64,000 nucleotides of DNA from Brachyspira pilosicoli (GTDB taxonomy: Bacteria > Spirochaetota > Brachyspiria > Brachyspirales > Brachyspiraceae). The stretch spans positions 806,001-870,000 of the forward strand of contig NZ_JAWLPU010000001.1 of NCBI RefSeq assembly GCF_036997485.1. Reading direction: 5' to 3'. Under the pieces are notes generated by a model. That model did no database searches. It was not told the DNA's origin and saw nothing but the letters and a program-made list of their open reading frames with translations. This document shows positions 25,458-34,066 of the stretch, in pieces. Position numbers and translations under genes: made by a program. Every line of letters begins with the position of its first letter. The stretch's first letter is position 1.

Positions 25458-26417
25458 ATGATTAAAAATATTTTTGCCGTTTTTATTTGTATGTTTTTAT
25501 TTTCTTGCAATAATGTTAATGCTTTAAATAACAGTTTGTCTTATAAAAATTCTAAATTATATTTTGATTCTAAAAAGGCCTATGATTATGTAAAGGCTCA
25601 AACAGATTTAGGTCCTCGCAGTTATGGAAGCGAAGCACATAAAAAGGTGAGAGAGTATTTTAAAAAAGAAATTTCTAATATGGGTTATGAAGTGTTTAGT
25701 CATAAATTTGAAGCTCCATATATTAAAGGAAGAGAAGGCGAGAACATATATGCATTTTTAAATGGTAAGACTGATAATTATATTTTAATAGCAAGCCATT
25801 ATGACAGCAGAAGCGTTGCAGAAAAAGACCCTATGCCAGAAAACAGAAATAAACCAATAGACGGTGCTAATGATGGGGCAAGCAGTTCTGGGGTTTTGCT
25901 TGAGCTTATGAATGCTTTGAAAAATTATGAGCTTGATTATAGTATATGTTTTGTATTGTTTGACCTCGAAGATGACGGCAATTTATTTGATGTTGCAGGC
26001 ACTTCACCTATTGAAACCGATTGGATACAGGGAAGCATTGCTTTTGTAAACGACAATGTAGTAGATAAAAATAAAATTAAGTTCGGTATACTTCTTGATA
26101 TGGTTGGAAGCAGTGAGGCTTTGTTTAAATACGAAAACTTTGCTTATACTTATTATTCTGATATTTATAAAAATGTATGGTCTAATGCTAAATATTTAGG
26201 TTATGAAAAGTTTTTTGTGAATGACTTTTACGGCGGAATAATAGATGACCATACTCCTTTTATATTTAATAATATACCTTTTATAGATGTTATAGATATG
26301 AGCTATAAATATCATCATACTCAAAATGACACTATAGATAAAATAGATATTAATACTTTGGAAGCTGTTGGAAAAACTATAGAGTTTACTATAGCAAATA
26401 TTAGTGAGACAAATTAG
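25458..26417 (+). CDS. Lipoprotein M28-family metallopeptidase or glutaminyl cyclase-like enzyme
   Basis: A 319-residue protein with a lipoprotein signal (lipid-Cys17 in FLFSC). The M28 zinc residues are visible: His114 and Asp116 in SHYDSR, the second Asp in DGANDGASSSG (135-145), the acidic DLEDDG (169-174), and a C-terminal His in YHHTQND. The segment KDPMPENRNKPIDGANDGAS resembles bacterial and animal glutaminyl-peptide cyclotransferases, so either aminopeptidase or N-terminal glutamine cyclisation is possible. It should be anchored in a membrane facing the periplasm. Single gene. Confidence 0.85.
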   Translation: MIKNIFAVFICMFLFSCNNVNALNNSLSYKNSKLYFDSKKAYDYVKAQTDLGPRSYGSEAHKKVREYFKKEISNMGYEVFSHKFEAPYIKGREGENIYAFLNGKTDNYILIASHYDSRSVAEKDPMPENRNKPIDGANDGASSSGVLLELMNALKNYELDYSICFVLFDLEDDGNLFDVAGTSPIETDWIQGSIAFVNDNVVDKNKIKFGILLDMVGSSEALFKYENFAYTYYSDIYKNVWSNAKYLGYEKFFVNDFYGGIIDDHTPFIFNNIPFIDVIDMSYKYHHTQNDTIDKIDINTLEAVGKTIEFTIANISETN

Positions 26418-26536
26418 TATTTATTAAACTGATATTATTTATAAGATTATGCAATGATTGTTATAATGTATATATTCTAAAAATTATCCTTTCAAAAAAA
26501 AGTATTTTAGGTTATAATTAATAGAAAAGGATTATT

Positions 26537-26794
26537 GTGAGCATTATATTTATTATATTTATTATTATTATATTTGTAATATTTATTTCTATGTTTGGGA
26601 TACTATTTTTTGTATCGGGTATTAGTAAAATAGTTGATGTTATATCTTCTATAGTATTTAGAAATCATGAAGATTGTCCTTTTTGTAATACTAAAAATTC
26701 TATGAGAGTAATAAAGACATATAATGGATATAAGAAGATATGTAATAAGTGCAAATTTTCTGTGGAAGTGAAAGACAAAGAAGATAGTAAATAG
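26537..26794 (+). CDS. Small membrane protein with zinc ribbon
   Basis: An 85-residue protein starting at GTG with AAAGGA 7 bases upstream. One strongly hydrophobic N-terminal segment of about 30 residues is followed by a CxxC-x17-CxxC zinc ribbon (CPFC and CNKC). It probably sits in the inner membrane with the ribbon in the cytoplasm. No family recognised. It ends just before the convergent tRNA-Leu gene. Confidence 0.65.
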   Translation: MSIIFIIFIIIIFVIFISMFGILFFVSGISKIVDVISSIVFRNHEDCPFCNTKNSMRVIKTYNGYKKICNKCKFSVEVKDKEDSK

Positions 26795-26810
26795 AGAGAT
26801 ATGTATATTT

Positions 26811-26890
26811 GCGAGGGGAGGGAATCGAACCCTCATGCCTAGGGCGCTAGATCCTAAGTCTAGTGCGTCTGCCAGTTCCGCCACCCTCGC
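26811..26890 (-). tRNA. tRNA-Leu (anticodon UAG)
   Basis: On the minus strand the gene begins GCGAGGG and ends CCCTCGC, forming a 7-bp acceptor stem. The anticodon arm is CTAGA, loop CTTAGGA, TCTAG, giving anticodon TAG. The T arm has the standard GGGTTCGATTCCC. The long variable region is that of a class II tRNA. CCA is not encoded. A promoter (TTGCAA, 16 bases, TATAAT) precedes it. Confidence 0.95.
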
Positions 26891-26903
26891 TTTTGTATCA
26901 TTT

Positions 26904-26931
26904 ATTATACATTAAAAATATTTTTTTGCAA
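26904..26931 (-). promoter_or_regulatory. Promoter of tRNA-Leu
   Basis: Minus strand TTGCAA (26931-26926), 16-base spacer, TATAAT (26909-26904), 13 bases before the tRNA. Confidence 0.65.
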
Positions 26932-26941
26932 GAAGTGTTTT

Positions 26942-28561
26942 ATGACTAAATTTAAATTTTTTACAAACAAAATTAAAACTTTTTTTCAAAAGGAAATTTA
27001 TTCTATAGATACTGCTAATGTAAAACCTATTTATAGATTCTTAATTAATTTATACAGAGTAATAACATTTGCAATAACAGATTTTTTTAAAGATGATTGT
27101 ACAATAAGAGCAGCATCATTAACATATCTTGTTACTCTTTCTTTTATACCTGCATTAATAGTTGGGTTGTTTGTACTTAGAATATTTAATATTTATCAAA
27201 ACATATTTATTTTAATATTTGATTGGATGGAAAAAAATGCTCCTTTCTATGAACCTATGGTAAGGCAGATTTTAAATATCGCTGATAATACAGATTTAGC
27301 AAGTTTTGGTATTATAGGTGTTATATCTACTTTAATAAGTGCCAGCTTGATACTTCATAATATTCAAAAATCACTTATAAAGATTTGGCGTGTAAAAATT
27401 AGGACTTCTATACCAAGGGTTGCTGTAAACTATATAGCTCTTTTAATATTAATTCCTGTTTCTATTGGTATATCTTTTACTTTAATAACTTATTCTTCTA
27501 TAGCTTTATATTCCTTGCCTGCTATTTTAAGAATATTAATATCTTGGGTTACTCCTGTTATTGCTATGAGTATGCTTGTATTGTTTTCTTATGTATTGGT
27601 ACCGCAGACTAAAGTTAATTGGTCTAATGCTTTAATATCTTCTGTGCTTGTGGCTATTGCTATTATTACTTTATTTAGTGTATATTTCAAATTAAATATA
27701 AATGTAAAAAATTATAAACAAATATTTGATAGTGATAAGTATAAAACAGAATATATTGTGAGAGAAGTAAACCTGCTAAATAATAAAAATGAGTTAGTAG
27801 ACATAAGATTAGATAGAATAAGTTATAGAATAATAGAAGATGAAGGCGCTGGAATATCGGCAGTTACTTATGAAAGAGAAATAATTTCAAGTAATAATTT
27901 ATTTTTTACAAATTTTGCTCCTAACATATATGAGCAGGTGAGAAAATATAATTTCCAATTAGATGACATAGTAACAATTACAAGCGAAAACTCTATTTTA
28001 ACAAGCATAGAACCTGTAGAATTATCATCAGCAAGTGCTTTTGCTCAGATACCAGTATTACTGCTTTTGCTTTATATTGTATGGATAATTATTTTATTTG
28101 GTGCAGAGTTAACATACTCGCTTCAATATTTTAGGTCTTATGGAGTAGATGTAACAAACATAAAATTATCTTTTGCAGAAAAAGAACTTATAGCTTTAGA
28201 GTTTATGCATACAATAGCATATAGGTTTATGAATAATAAAAAATGCATGTCTATGTATGATTTGGCAAGAGATTTGAAAGTAGCTCCTTCTGTGTTGAAT
28301 GATATAGCAGATTCTTTAGAACAAGCTAAATATATAGTAAAAATAGTAGACGGCACAACAACTTCATATACATTAGCATGCCCTCCTGAGCATATAACTA
28401 TAGGAGATATTTTATATAATTTAAAAATGACTGGCGGATTTAGAAGCAAACATTTTAACCGCAATGATAAATATAAAAATATTATATATCAAAACAAAGC
28501 AATAACCCCTAAAGATTATAACATGACACTTTTTAGCTCGGTTATGAATAAAAAGAAATAA
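26942..28561 (+). CDS. YihY/BrkB-family membrane protein with C-terminal winged-helix-like domain
   Basis: A 539-residue protein. The YihY membrane domain shows DFFKDDCTIRAASLTYLVTL at the start, LIKIWRVK, and helices through about residue 250. A hydrophilic insertion of about 110 residues (about 245-355) separates the last two helices. Residues about 415-500 look like a winged helix (MSMYDLARDLKVAPSVLNDI then KYIVKIVDGTTTSYTLACPP). The family was once miscalled RNase BN; its transport or envelope role is unsettled. The C-terminal domain is known in some family members. Divergent from tRNA-Leu. Confidence 0.85.
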   Translation: MTKFKFFTNKIKTFFQKEIYSIDTANVKPIYRFLINLYRVITFAITDFFKDDCTIRAASLTYLVTLSFIPALIVGLFVLRIFNIYQNIFILIFDWMEKNAPFYEPMVRQILNIADNTDLASFGIIGVISTLISASLILHNIQKSLIKIWRVKIRTSIPRVAVNYIALLILIPVSIGISFTLITYSSIALYSLPAILRILISWVTPVIAMSMLVLFSYVLVPQTKVNWSNALISSVLVAIAIITLFSVYFKLNINVKNYKQIFDSDKYKTEYIVREVNLLNNKNELVDIRLDRISYRIIEDEGAGISAVTYEREIISSNNLFFTNFAPNIYEQVRKYNFQLDDIVTITSENSILTSIEPVELSSASAFAQIPVLLLLLYIVWIIILFGAELTYSLQYFRSYGVDVTNIKLSFAEKELIALEFMHTIAYRFMNNKKCMSMYDLARDLKVAPSVLNDIADSLEQAKYIVKIVDGTTTSYTLACPPEHITIGDILYNLKMTGGFRSKHFNRNDKYKNIIYQNKAITPKDYNMTLFSSVMNKKK

Positions 28562-28577
28562 TTTTTAGGTTATTTTT

Positions 28578-28660
28578 TGGCGTTTTGCCGCAACCTCACT
28601 TCTTTTGCGACTGAAAGAAGTACATCTATATATTCCAAAGAAGCAAAAGAACTGCATTTT
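28578..28660 (-). repeat. Dispersed repeat A, copy 6 (inverted, divergent)
   Basis: Degenerate A copy (GGCGTTTTGCCGC centre, CAAAAGAACTGCAT end), followed by the same AT-rich spacer seen after copy A4. Confidence 0.65.
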
Positions 28661-28693
28661 TATTATAAATTTTATAATTTAATTGTACATAAA

Positions 28694-28770
28694 AATGCAC
28701 TCCCCCGCACGATTAAGAAGTTATAATTAAAGCATAGTATTACCGTGCGGTAAGGTGGTACAGCTCGTAC
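28694..28770 (-). repeat. Dispersed repeat C, copy 3, with AAGGTGGTACAGCTCGTAC tail
   Basis: AATGCACTCCCCCGCACGAT to ACCGTGCGG, matching C1 with few changes; about 100 bases (28652-28752) match 22638-22740 including the spacer between A and C. Confidence 0.8.
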
Positions 28771-28832
28771 ATATTCTAAAAAATATTGTTTTAATATATA
28801 ATATAACAAATAACATAAACGGACGAACAATT

Positions 28833-30158
28833 ATGAAAAAAATTTTTTATATAGCTATTCTTTTTACTCTTATTTTCTCAAACATATATGCAAAAGATAA
28901 AGTATATGTTATAAAAAAATTAGAGTTTCAGGAGGTAAATAGATGGTACGCCTCATATATAAAAAATGGATTAGAAGAGGCTAAAGAAAATAATGCTTCT
29001 TTGATAATACTTGAGATTGATACACCGGGCGGACTTTTATCATCTGCATTAGAAATAAAAAACGCATTGATAGAAAGCGATATACCAGTGGTAGCATATA
29101 TAAACAAAAATGCCTTATCTGCAGGGGCTTTGATATCTTTGAGCTGCTCAGAGATTTATATGTCTGACGGAAGTATTATAGGTGCTGCAACACCAATATA
29201 TCTTCAAGGCGGAGAGCCAAAGAAGGCAAGTGAAAAAGAAGTCAGTGCTATGCGTGCTGCCATGAGGGCTTCTGCTGAGAACTCTAAAAAAAATGCAAAG
29301 GCTGCTGAGGCTATGGTTGATGAAACTATTGTATTAACTAAAAGAGATGACGGCATTGATTTGGACAATAAAACACTCCTTACATTGAGTGCTGATGAGG
29401 CTGTAAAAATAAATATTGCAAATAGTAAAGCAAACTCTGTAGAAGAAATCTTAAAAATCAAAAATATTAATGATGATTATGAGATAATAAATTTTGAAGA
29501 AGGGCAGTATGATTTTATTTTAAGATTTTTAAGTAATCCTGCAGTATTAAGCATATTAATATCAATTGCTATAGCTGGAATATATTTAGAGATAAAAACA
29601 CCTGGTTTTGGTGTAGGCGGTGTGGTTGCTATAGTATGTTTCTTTTTGTTTTTTACGGCACAATTTTTTATTGGCGATAGCGGATTTATTTCGCCTGCTG
29701 TGTTTGTGCTTGGTATAGTTTTACTTGCTTTAGAGATTTTTGTTATACCAGGTTTTGGAGTTACAGGAATTGCTGGAATAATAGCTATATTTGCAAGCAT
29801 ATTTATGTCTTTTGGTATAGCTAATATATCTCAGGCTGTATTTGTAATTTTTGTTTCACTTATTATAGACATTATACTTATTATATTAATGGCAAGATTT
29901 ATGACAAAATCTAAAGTGTTTAAAAGTAAAATGTTCTTAGAAACAGACACATCAGGATATCATTCAAGCGAGTCTTATGATGATTTACTTGGACTTGAAG
30001 GAATAGCTTATACACCTTTTAGACCGTCAGGAAATATTTTAATTGATGATAAAAAATATGATGCCATTAGTGAAGGCGAGTTTATACAAAAAGATGCCAA
30101 ATTAAAAGTAATACTTGTCAATGGAAATAAGATAGTAGTAAAAGAGATAAAAGAATAA
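28833..30158 (+). CDS. NfeD-family membrane serine protease (ClpP-class)
   Basis: A 441-residue protein. The ATG at 28833 is chosen because it starts a signal peptide (MKKIFYIAILFTLIFSNIYA) and has GGACGA upstream; an in-frame start at 28755 lies inside repeat C3. The ClpP-like protease domain carries LEIDTPGGLLSSALEIK and the nucleophile Ser in NALSAGALISLSC. Four or five membrane helices follow (about 225-355), then the OB-fold NfeD domain (GLEGIAYTPFRPSG). Family knowledge: 1510-N-type proteases cleave membrane partners such as stomatin. No stomatin gene is adjacent. Confidence 0.9.
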   Translation: MKKIFYIAILFTLIFSNIYAKDKVYVIKKLEFQEVNRWYASYIKNGLEEAKENNASLIILEIDTPGGLLSSALEIKNALIESDIPVVAYINKNALSAGALISLSCSEIYMSDGSIIGAATPIYLQGGEPKKASEKEVSAMRAAMRASAENSKKNAKAAEAMVDETIVLTKRDDGIDLDNKTLLTLSADEAVKINIANSKANSVEEILKIKNINDDYEIINFEEGQYDFILRFLSNPAVLSILISIAIAGIYLEIKTPGFGVGGVVAIVCFFLFFTAQFFIGDSGFISPAVFVLGIVLLALEIFVIPGFGVTGIAGIIAIFASIFMSFGIANISQAVFVIFVSLIIDIILIILMARFMTKSKVFKSKMFLETDTSGYHSSESYDDLLGLEGIAYTPFRPSGNILIDDKKYDAISEGEFIQKDAKLKVILVNGNKIVVKEIKE

Positions 30159-30161
30159 TAT

Positions 30162-30191
30162 ACAGGAACTTAATGTATAATAAGCTCCTGT
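30162..30191. terminator. Hairpin between convergent nfeD and hypothetical gene
   Basis: ACAGGAACTT and AAGCTCCTGT arms around a 10-base loop; no strong T run on either side but placed exactly between converging genes. Confidence 0.5.
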
Positions 30192-30201
30192 AATTATATT
30201 A

Positions 30202-30432
30202 TTAAGCTAAAGTACTGAAAGCTCTTACTGAAGCTATATCTATTCTAAGTTGAAGTATATATCTTTTACCATCTCTTCCCATAGCATAAGTATATCTGCT
30301 AGAAAGAGGGGATAAACTTTGAGCCTGTTGATTAACATTAGTAGGTTTTACTTCTACTATATTTGGCTTAGTATTAATTGAAGTAGCACTCATTTGCATA
30401 ACATTATTAGAAGATATACCGCTTATAGTCAT
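30202..30432 (-). CDS. Hypothetical small protein
   Basis: A 76-residue protein with a good ribosome site (AGGAG, 7 bases from the ATG), so it is probably real. The first half is Ser/Asn/Thr/Gln-rich and probably disordered. The second half, SRYTYAMGRDGKRYILQLRI, faintly resembles the YTY..G.DG..Y segment of SprA-type proteins but lacks their HEXXH region. No signal peptide. Function unknown. Confidence 0.6.
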   Translation of the reverse strand: MTISGISSNNVMQMSATSINTKPNIVEVKPTNVNQQAQSLSPLSSRYTYAMGRDGKRYILQLRIDIASVRAFSTLA

Positions 30433-30718
30433 ATAATTTCTCCTTAAATTAATTAACTATAATAATTAACGGCAATCTATAAAAAAGTTTAGTATTTTAT
30501 TTAATTATTTAACAAAAATATATACATTATTTTAATATGGTTTATAATTAAAGTACTGGATAATATATGGAACTTTTTAAAAACATATTTTTTTATTTTC
30601 AATTTTTTCAAAGGCATAAAATTCCGCCAGATATGTCAGTATAAAGTAGGCAGTTAGTCTATATAAAAAATAATCATTATAATAATTTTATTTCTAAAAA
30701 TTAATTAAAGGACATAAT

Positions 30719-32302
30719 ATGAAAAAATATATTTTAATATTATTTTTTATAATAATATCTTGCAGTAAAAATAATACAGACAATTCACTAATAGTAAATA
30801 TAGGTCCGGAACCAAAAACTCTTGATCCAACATATACAGAAACATACGATGGTTCAGCATATATAGCACATACATTTGAAGGATTAACTTCAAGAGATAA
30901 AGATGATAAATTAATTCCAGCAGTTGCTGAAAGTTGGGATATTAGCGAAGACTATTTAACATATACATTTCATTTAAGAACAAATGCTAAATGGTCTGAT
31001 GGAAAAGAAGTTACAGCGAATGACTTTGTATATGCTTGGCAAAGAGCAGTTGACCCAAAAGCAGCAAGCTCTGTAAGCTATCAATTAAACCCAATAAAAA
31101 ATGCATCAAAAATTATAAAAGGAGAATTACCAGTAACAGAACTTGGAGTAAAAGCTATTGATGATTACACGTTAGAAGTAAACTTAGAAAGTCCTACAAC
31201 ATATTTTTTGGATTTACTTTCTATTACAATATATAGCCCTCTTAGAAAAGATATAATAGATAAATATGGCGATGCTTGGACTCAAAAAGAATATATAGGC
31301 AATGGACCTTTTTTTGTTAAAGAACATATAAATAACGATAAAATAGTAATGGAAAAAAATACTAATTATTGGAACAAAGAAACAATAATACCTCAAACAA
31401 TAACTTTTTCATTATTAGATAATCCAAATACAATAGTTGCATCTATACAAGACGGAACATTATTATTTGGAAGCAATCCCCCATTACAAGATATACCAAA
31501 ATTAACTGAAGAGGGCTATATTGATTATGTACCTTTGCTTGGAATATATTTTCTCTCTATAAACACAACAAATGAAGTGTTAAAAAATAAGAATGTAAGA
31601 AAAGCTCTTTCTCTATCAATAGACAGAAATTATATAGTAGAAAAAGTTACAAAAGGAAATGAAATACCAGCTGCTGCATTAGTACCATATTCTGTATTTG
31701 ATATAGATGGTTCTTTCAGAGAAAAGGGCGGAAATTATTTTAGCGTAGATGAGAATGATTATCAAAAAAACATAGAAGAAGCTAAAAGACTATTAGCAGA
31801 AGCAGGCTACAGCAATGGAAGCAATTTTCCTGTGTTGGAATATAGTGTAGAATCTCAAAGTTCATTAAATATATTTGAAGCTATTCAGCAGATGTGGAAA
31901 GAAAACCTTAATATAGATGCAAGGGCTAATCAGCTCGAATGGGGTGTTTTTATGCAAACAACAAGGGGAGATAAAAACTTTGAAATAGCACGCTCTGGTT
32001 GGATGGGCGATTATAATGACCCTATGACATTTTTAGATACATTTTTAAGCTATAGCCCTCAAAACACTGGAAGTTATTATAATAAAGAATATGAACAATT
32101 AATTCAATCTGCACTCACTAATGGTGATAAGATATCAAGAATGCAAACATTACATGAAGCAGAAGATGTATTAATGGAAGATATGCCTTTTATTCCTTTA
32201 TATTTTTACAATAGAGTAATACTTGTTAGACCGGAATTAAAAGATGTCATGATAAGTAATGTAATACCTCCAAGATTTTTCTATGCTTATGTAGAGAAAT
32301 AA
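30719..32302 (+). CDS. Oligopeptide ABC transporter substrate-binding lipoprotein (OppA-like), copy 1
   Basis: A 527-residue SBP_bac_5 protein with lipoprotein signal (ILFFIIISC). Typical blocks are IGPEPKTLDPTYTETYDG at the start of the mature part, AHTFEGLTSRDKDDKLIPAV, WDISEDYLTYTFHLR, AKWSDGKEVTANDFVYAWQR, and FEIARSGWMGDYNDPMTFLD near the C-terminus. It should deliver peptides to an Opp permease, but no permease or ATPase genes lie near. It is paralogous to the gene at 40732. Ribosome site AAAGGA. Confidence 0.92.
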   Translation: MKKYILILFFIIISCSKNNTDNSLIVNIGPEPKTLDPTYTETYDGSAYIAHTFEGLTSRDKDDKLIPAVAESWDISEDYLTYTFHLRTNAKWSDGKEVTANDFVYAWQRAVDPKAASSVSYQLNPIKNASKIIKGELPVTELGVKAIDDYTLEVNLESPTTYFLDLLSITIYSPLRKDIIDKYGDAWTQKEYIGNGPFFVKEHINNDKIVMEKNTNYWNKETIIPQTITFSLLDNPNTIVASIQDGTLLFGSNPPLQDIPKLTEEGYIDYVPLLGIYFLSINTTNEVLKNKNVRKALSLSIDRNYIVEKVTKGNEIPAAALVPYSVFDIDGSFREKGGNYFSVDENDYQKNIEEAKRLLAEAGYSNGSNFPVLEYSVESQSSLNIFEAIQQMWKENLNIDARANQLEWGVFMQTTRGDKNFEIARSGWMGDYNDPMTFLDTFLSYSPQNTGSYYNKEYEQLIQSALTNGDKISRMQTLHEAEDVLMEDMPFIPLYFYNRVILVRPELKDVMISNVIPPRFFYAYVEK

Positions 32303-32326
32303 ATATATTTTTATAATAAAAAACAA

Positions 32327-32370
32327 GTGGGGATATAATTAAAATTTTAAAACTTAATTACACTCCCCAC
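32327..32370. other. Long imperfect hairpin after the OppA-like gene
   Basis: GTGGGGA...TAATTAA pairs with TTAATTA...TCCCCAC (14 bp with an internal bulge). On the minus strand it is followed by TTGTTTTTTATT. It may end the OppA-like transcript. The gene-free stretch 32303-32774 also holds repeats A7 and B6. Confidence 0.5.
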
Positions 32371-32474
32371 CCTCAATGCTTTTTATTTCATCTGTTAGTT
32401 TTAAATTATTTTTCTTTTTGTTTAACAGTGTTATTTTGTGCCCCACCCAAGCGTTTTTTTAATTTTAAATATTT

Positions 32475-32539
32475 GCAGGGGCTAGCCCCCGCACCCCCAG
32501 TTCTTTTTGTGGCCAAAAGAACCAAAAAGACTACATTTT
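32475..32539 (-). repeat. Dispersed GC-rich repeat A, copy 7 (inverted)
   Basis: GGGGCTAGCCCCCGC centre with CTAG, then AGTTCTTTTTGTGG and CCAAAAAGACT arms. Confidence 0.85.
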
Positions 32540-32599
32540 ATAAAGTCTAACTTTTTATGTATATACAAATATAGATATTATTTTATATATAACAAACAG

Positions 32600-32668
32600 A
32601 GTACGAACCATACGAAGTATGCCTCACGAAGTGTACCTACGGCAGACGAGAACCAAAAAGAGCAAGTG
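32600..32668 (+). repeat. Dispersed repeat B, copy 6 (divergent)
   Basis: ACGAAGTATGCCTCACGAAG and TACGGC modules followed by AGAACCAAAAAGAGCAAGTG, the conserved B end. Confidence 0.6.
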
Positions 32669-32774
32669 ATTTGGTTTTATATCTTTGGAATATATTAATA
32701 TAAAATAATAGCTCTATTATTAAATTATTTCTTATATTATAATGATTTCAATAAATTTATATTAGGAAATTTTT

Positions 32775-33470
32775 ATGTCAGTTGATAATGATTCTGGTAG
32801 GGATTCAAAATATTATTTTGATAAGGCAAATATTTTTTCTCTTGAAGGAAAATATAAAGAAGCCATAGTATATTATAATAAATCTATAGAGTTAGACCCT
32901 AATAATAGTGCTGCTTATTATAACAGAGGAAGTGTTAAAGCTGATTTAGGTGAATATGAAGAAGCTATTAAAGATTATGATATGGCTATAGAGTTAGACC
33001 ATAATTATACTTATGCTTATAATAACAGAGGGCTTGCTAAAGATGATTTAGGTGAATATGAAGAAGCTATTAAAGACTATGATAAAGCTATAGAGTTAGA
33101 ACCTAATTATAGCGATGCTTATAATAACAGAGGACTTGCTAAATATTATTTAGATCAATATGAAGAAGCTATTAAAGATTTTAATAAAGTAATAGAATTA
33201 AACCCTAATGATAGTGATGCTTATTATAACAGAGGAAGTGTTAAAGATGTTTTAGGTAAATATGAAGAAGCTATTAAAGACTATGATAAGGCTATAGAGT
33301 TAAACCCTAATAATGGAGCTTTTTATAATAACAGAGGAGTATCTAAAGAAAATTTAGGGGAGTACAATGAAGCTTTAAAAGATTATAAAAAGGCTTTGGA
33401 ATTAGACCCTAACTATGATATTGCTAGAGAAAATATAAAAGAGATTCAAGATAAATATGGCTTGAAATAA
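32775..33470 (+). CDS. TPR protein of near-identical repeats
   Basis: A 231-residue protein made of six 34-residue TPR units, each of the form LGEYEEAIKDYDKAIELNPN then YSDAYNNRGLAK. The units are nearly identical in protein and DNA, indicating recent repeat expansion, and copy number could vary between strains. No signal peptide or membrane segment; presumably a cytoplasmic protein-binding scaffold. Ribosome site AGGAAA. It is convergent with aroK. Confidence 0.9.
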   Translation: MSVDNDSGRDSKYYFDKANIFSLEGKYKEAIVYYNKSIELDPNNSAAYYNRGSVKADLGEYEEAIKDYDMAIELDHNYTYAYNNRGLAKDDLGEYEEAIKDYDKAIELEPNYSDAYNNRGLAKYYLDQYEEAIKDFNKVIELNPNDSDAYYNRGSVKDVLGKYEEAIKDYDKAIELNPNNGAFYNNRGVSKENLGEYNEALKDYKKALELDPNYDIARENIKEIQDKYGLK

Positions 33471-33541
33471 AATTAAGAATTTCATAAAAAGTTGATAATA
33501 CATTTAAAAAATAAATGAATTGACAAAATATAATCCAAAAA

Positions 33542-34066
33542 TCAAATATGTGAACTTACACATTCATAAAATTTTCTAAAAGTCTCTTTTATATCATTAT
33601 CCCAAGTGTTATGATTAAAAATTACTGAAGCGCATTCTCTATATAGAGTATCTCTTTTTTTTGACAGCTCAATTAATTTATTTTTGTCTTGCACGAGTAA
33701 TGGACGTTCGGATACATTTATATTTTTTACTATAAGTTCGGCGGGCCTGTCAATAAAAATAACTATGCCTCGCTCTCTCATCAAAGCCCTGTTTTTTTCT
33801 TTTAATACGCTTCCGCCGCCGGTAGATATAACAACATTTTTTATATTAGACAACTCCTCAAGTACATCGCTTTCTACTTCTCTAAAATATTCCTCTCCGC
33901 TGTCCTCAAATATTTTACTTATAGTTTTTTTCTCTCTACTTTCTATAACCTTATCCATATCAAAAAAAGTGTAATTAATATATTCTGCCAAAAGTTTTGA
34001 TAAATCACTCTTTCCGCTTCCTGGAAGACCAATAACAAATATAGTGTTTTTTAAATTATTCATCAT
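33542..34066 (-). CDS. aroK: Shikimate kinase
   Basis: About 174 residues starting at an ATG-ATG pair (34066/34063) that overlaps the stop region of pheA; an upstream in-frame TTG at 34075 is less likely. The P-loop GLPGSGKSD, the FFDMDKVIE block with the shikimate-binding Asp, GEEYFREVE with the binding Arg, and STGGGSV are visible, as is the lid Arg in ERPLLV. It phosphorylates shikimate in the aromatic amino acid pathway. Overlap with pheA of 8-11 bases indicates translational coupling, with GGGG serving as ribosome site. Confidence 0.93.
   Translation of the reverse strand: MMNNLKNTIFVIGLPGSGKSDLSKLLAEYINYTFFDMDKVIESREKKTISKIFEDSGEEYFREVESDVLEELSNIKNVVISTGGGSVLKEKNRALMRERGIVIFIDRPAELIVKNINVSERPLLVQDKNKLIELSKKRDTLYRECASVIFNHNTWDNDIKETFRKFYECVSSHI

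Noticed and set aside
30567-30644. 25-codon open frame before the OppA-like gene
   Set aside because: No ribosome site and no recognisable product; too short to support.
32507-32698. 63-codon open frame across repeats A7 and B6
   Set aside because: Consists of repeat-derived sequence; no ribosome site or conserved protein pattern.
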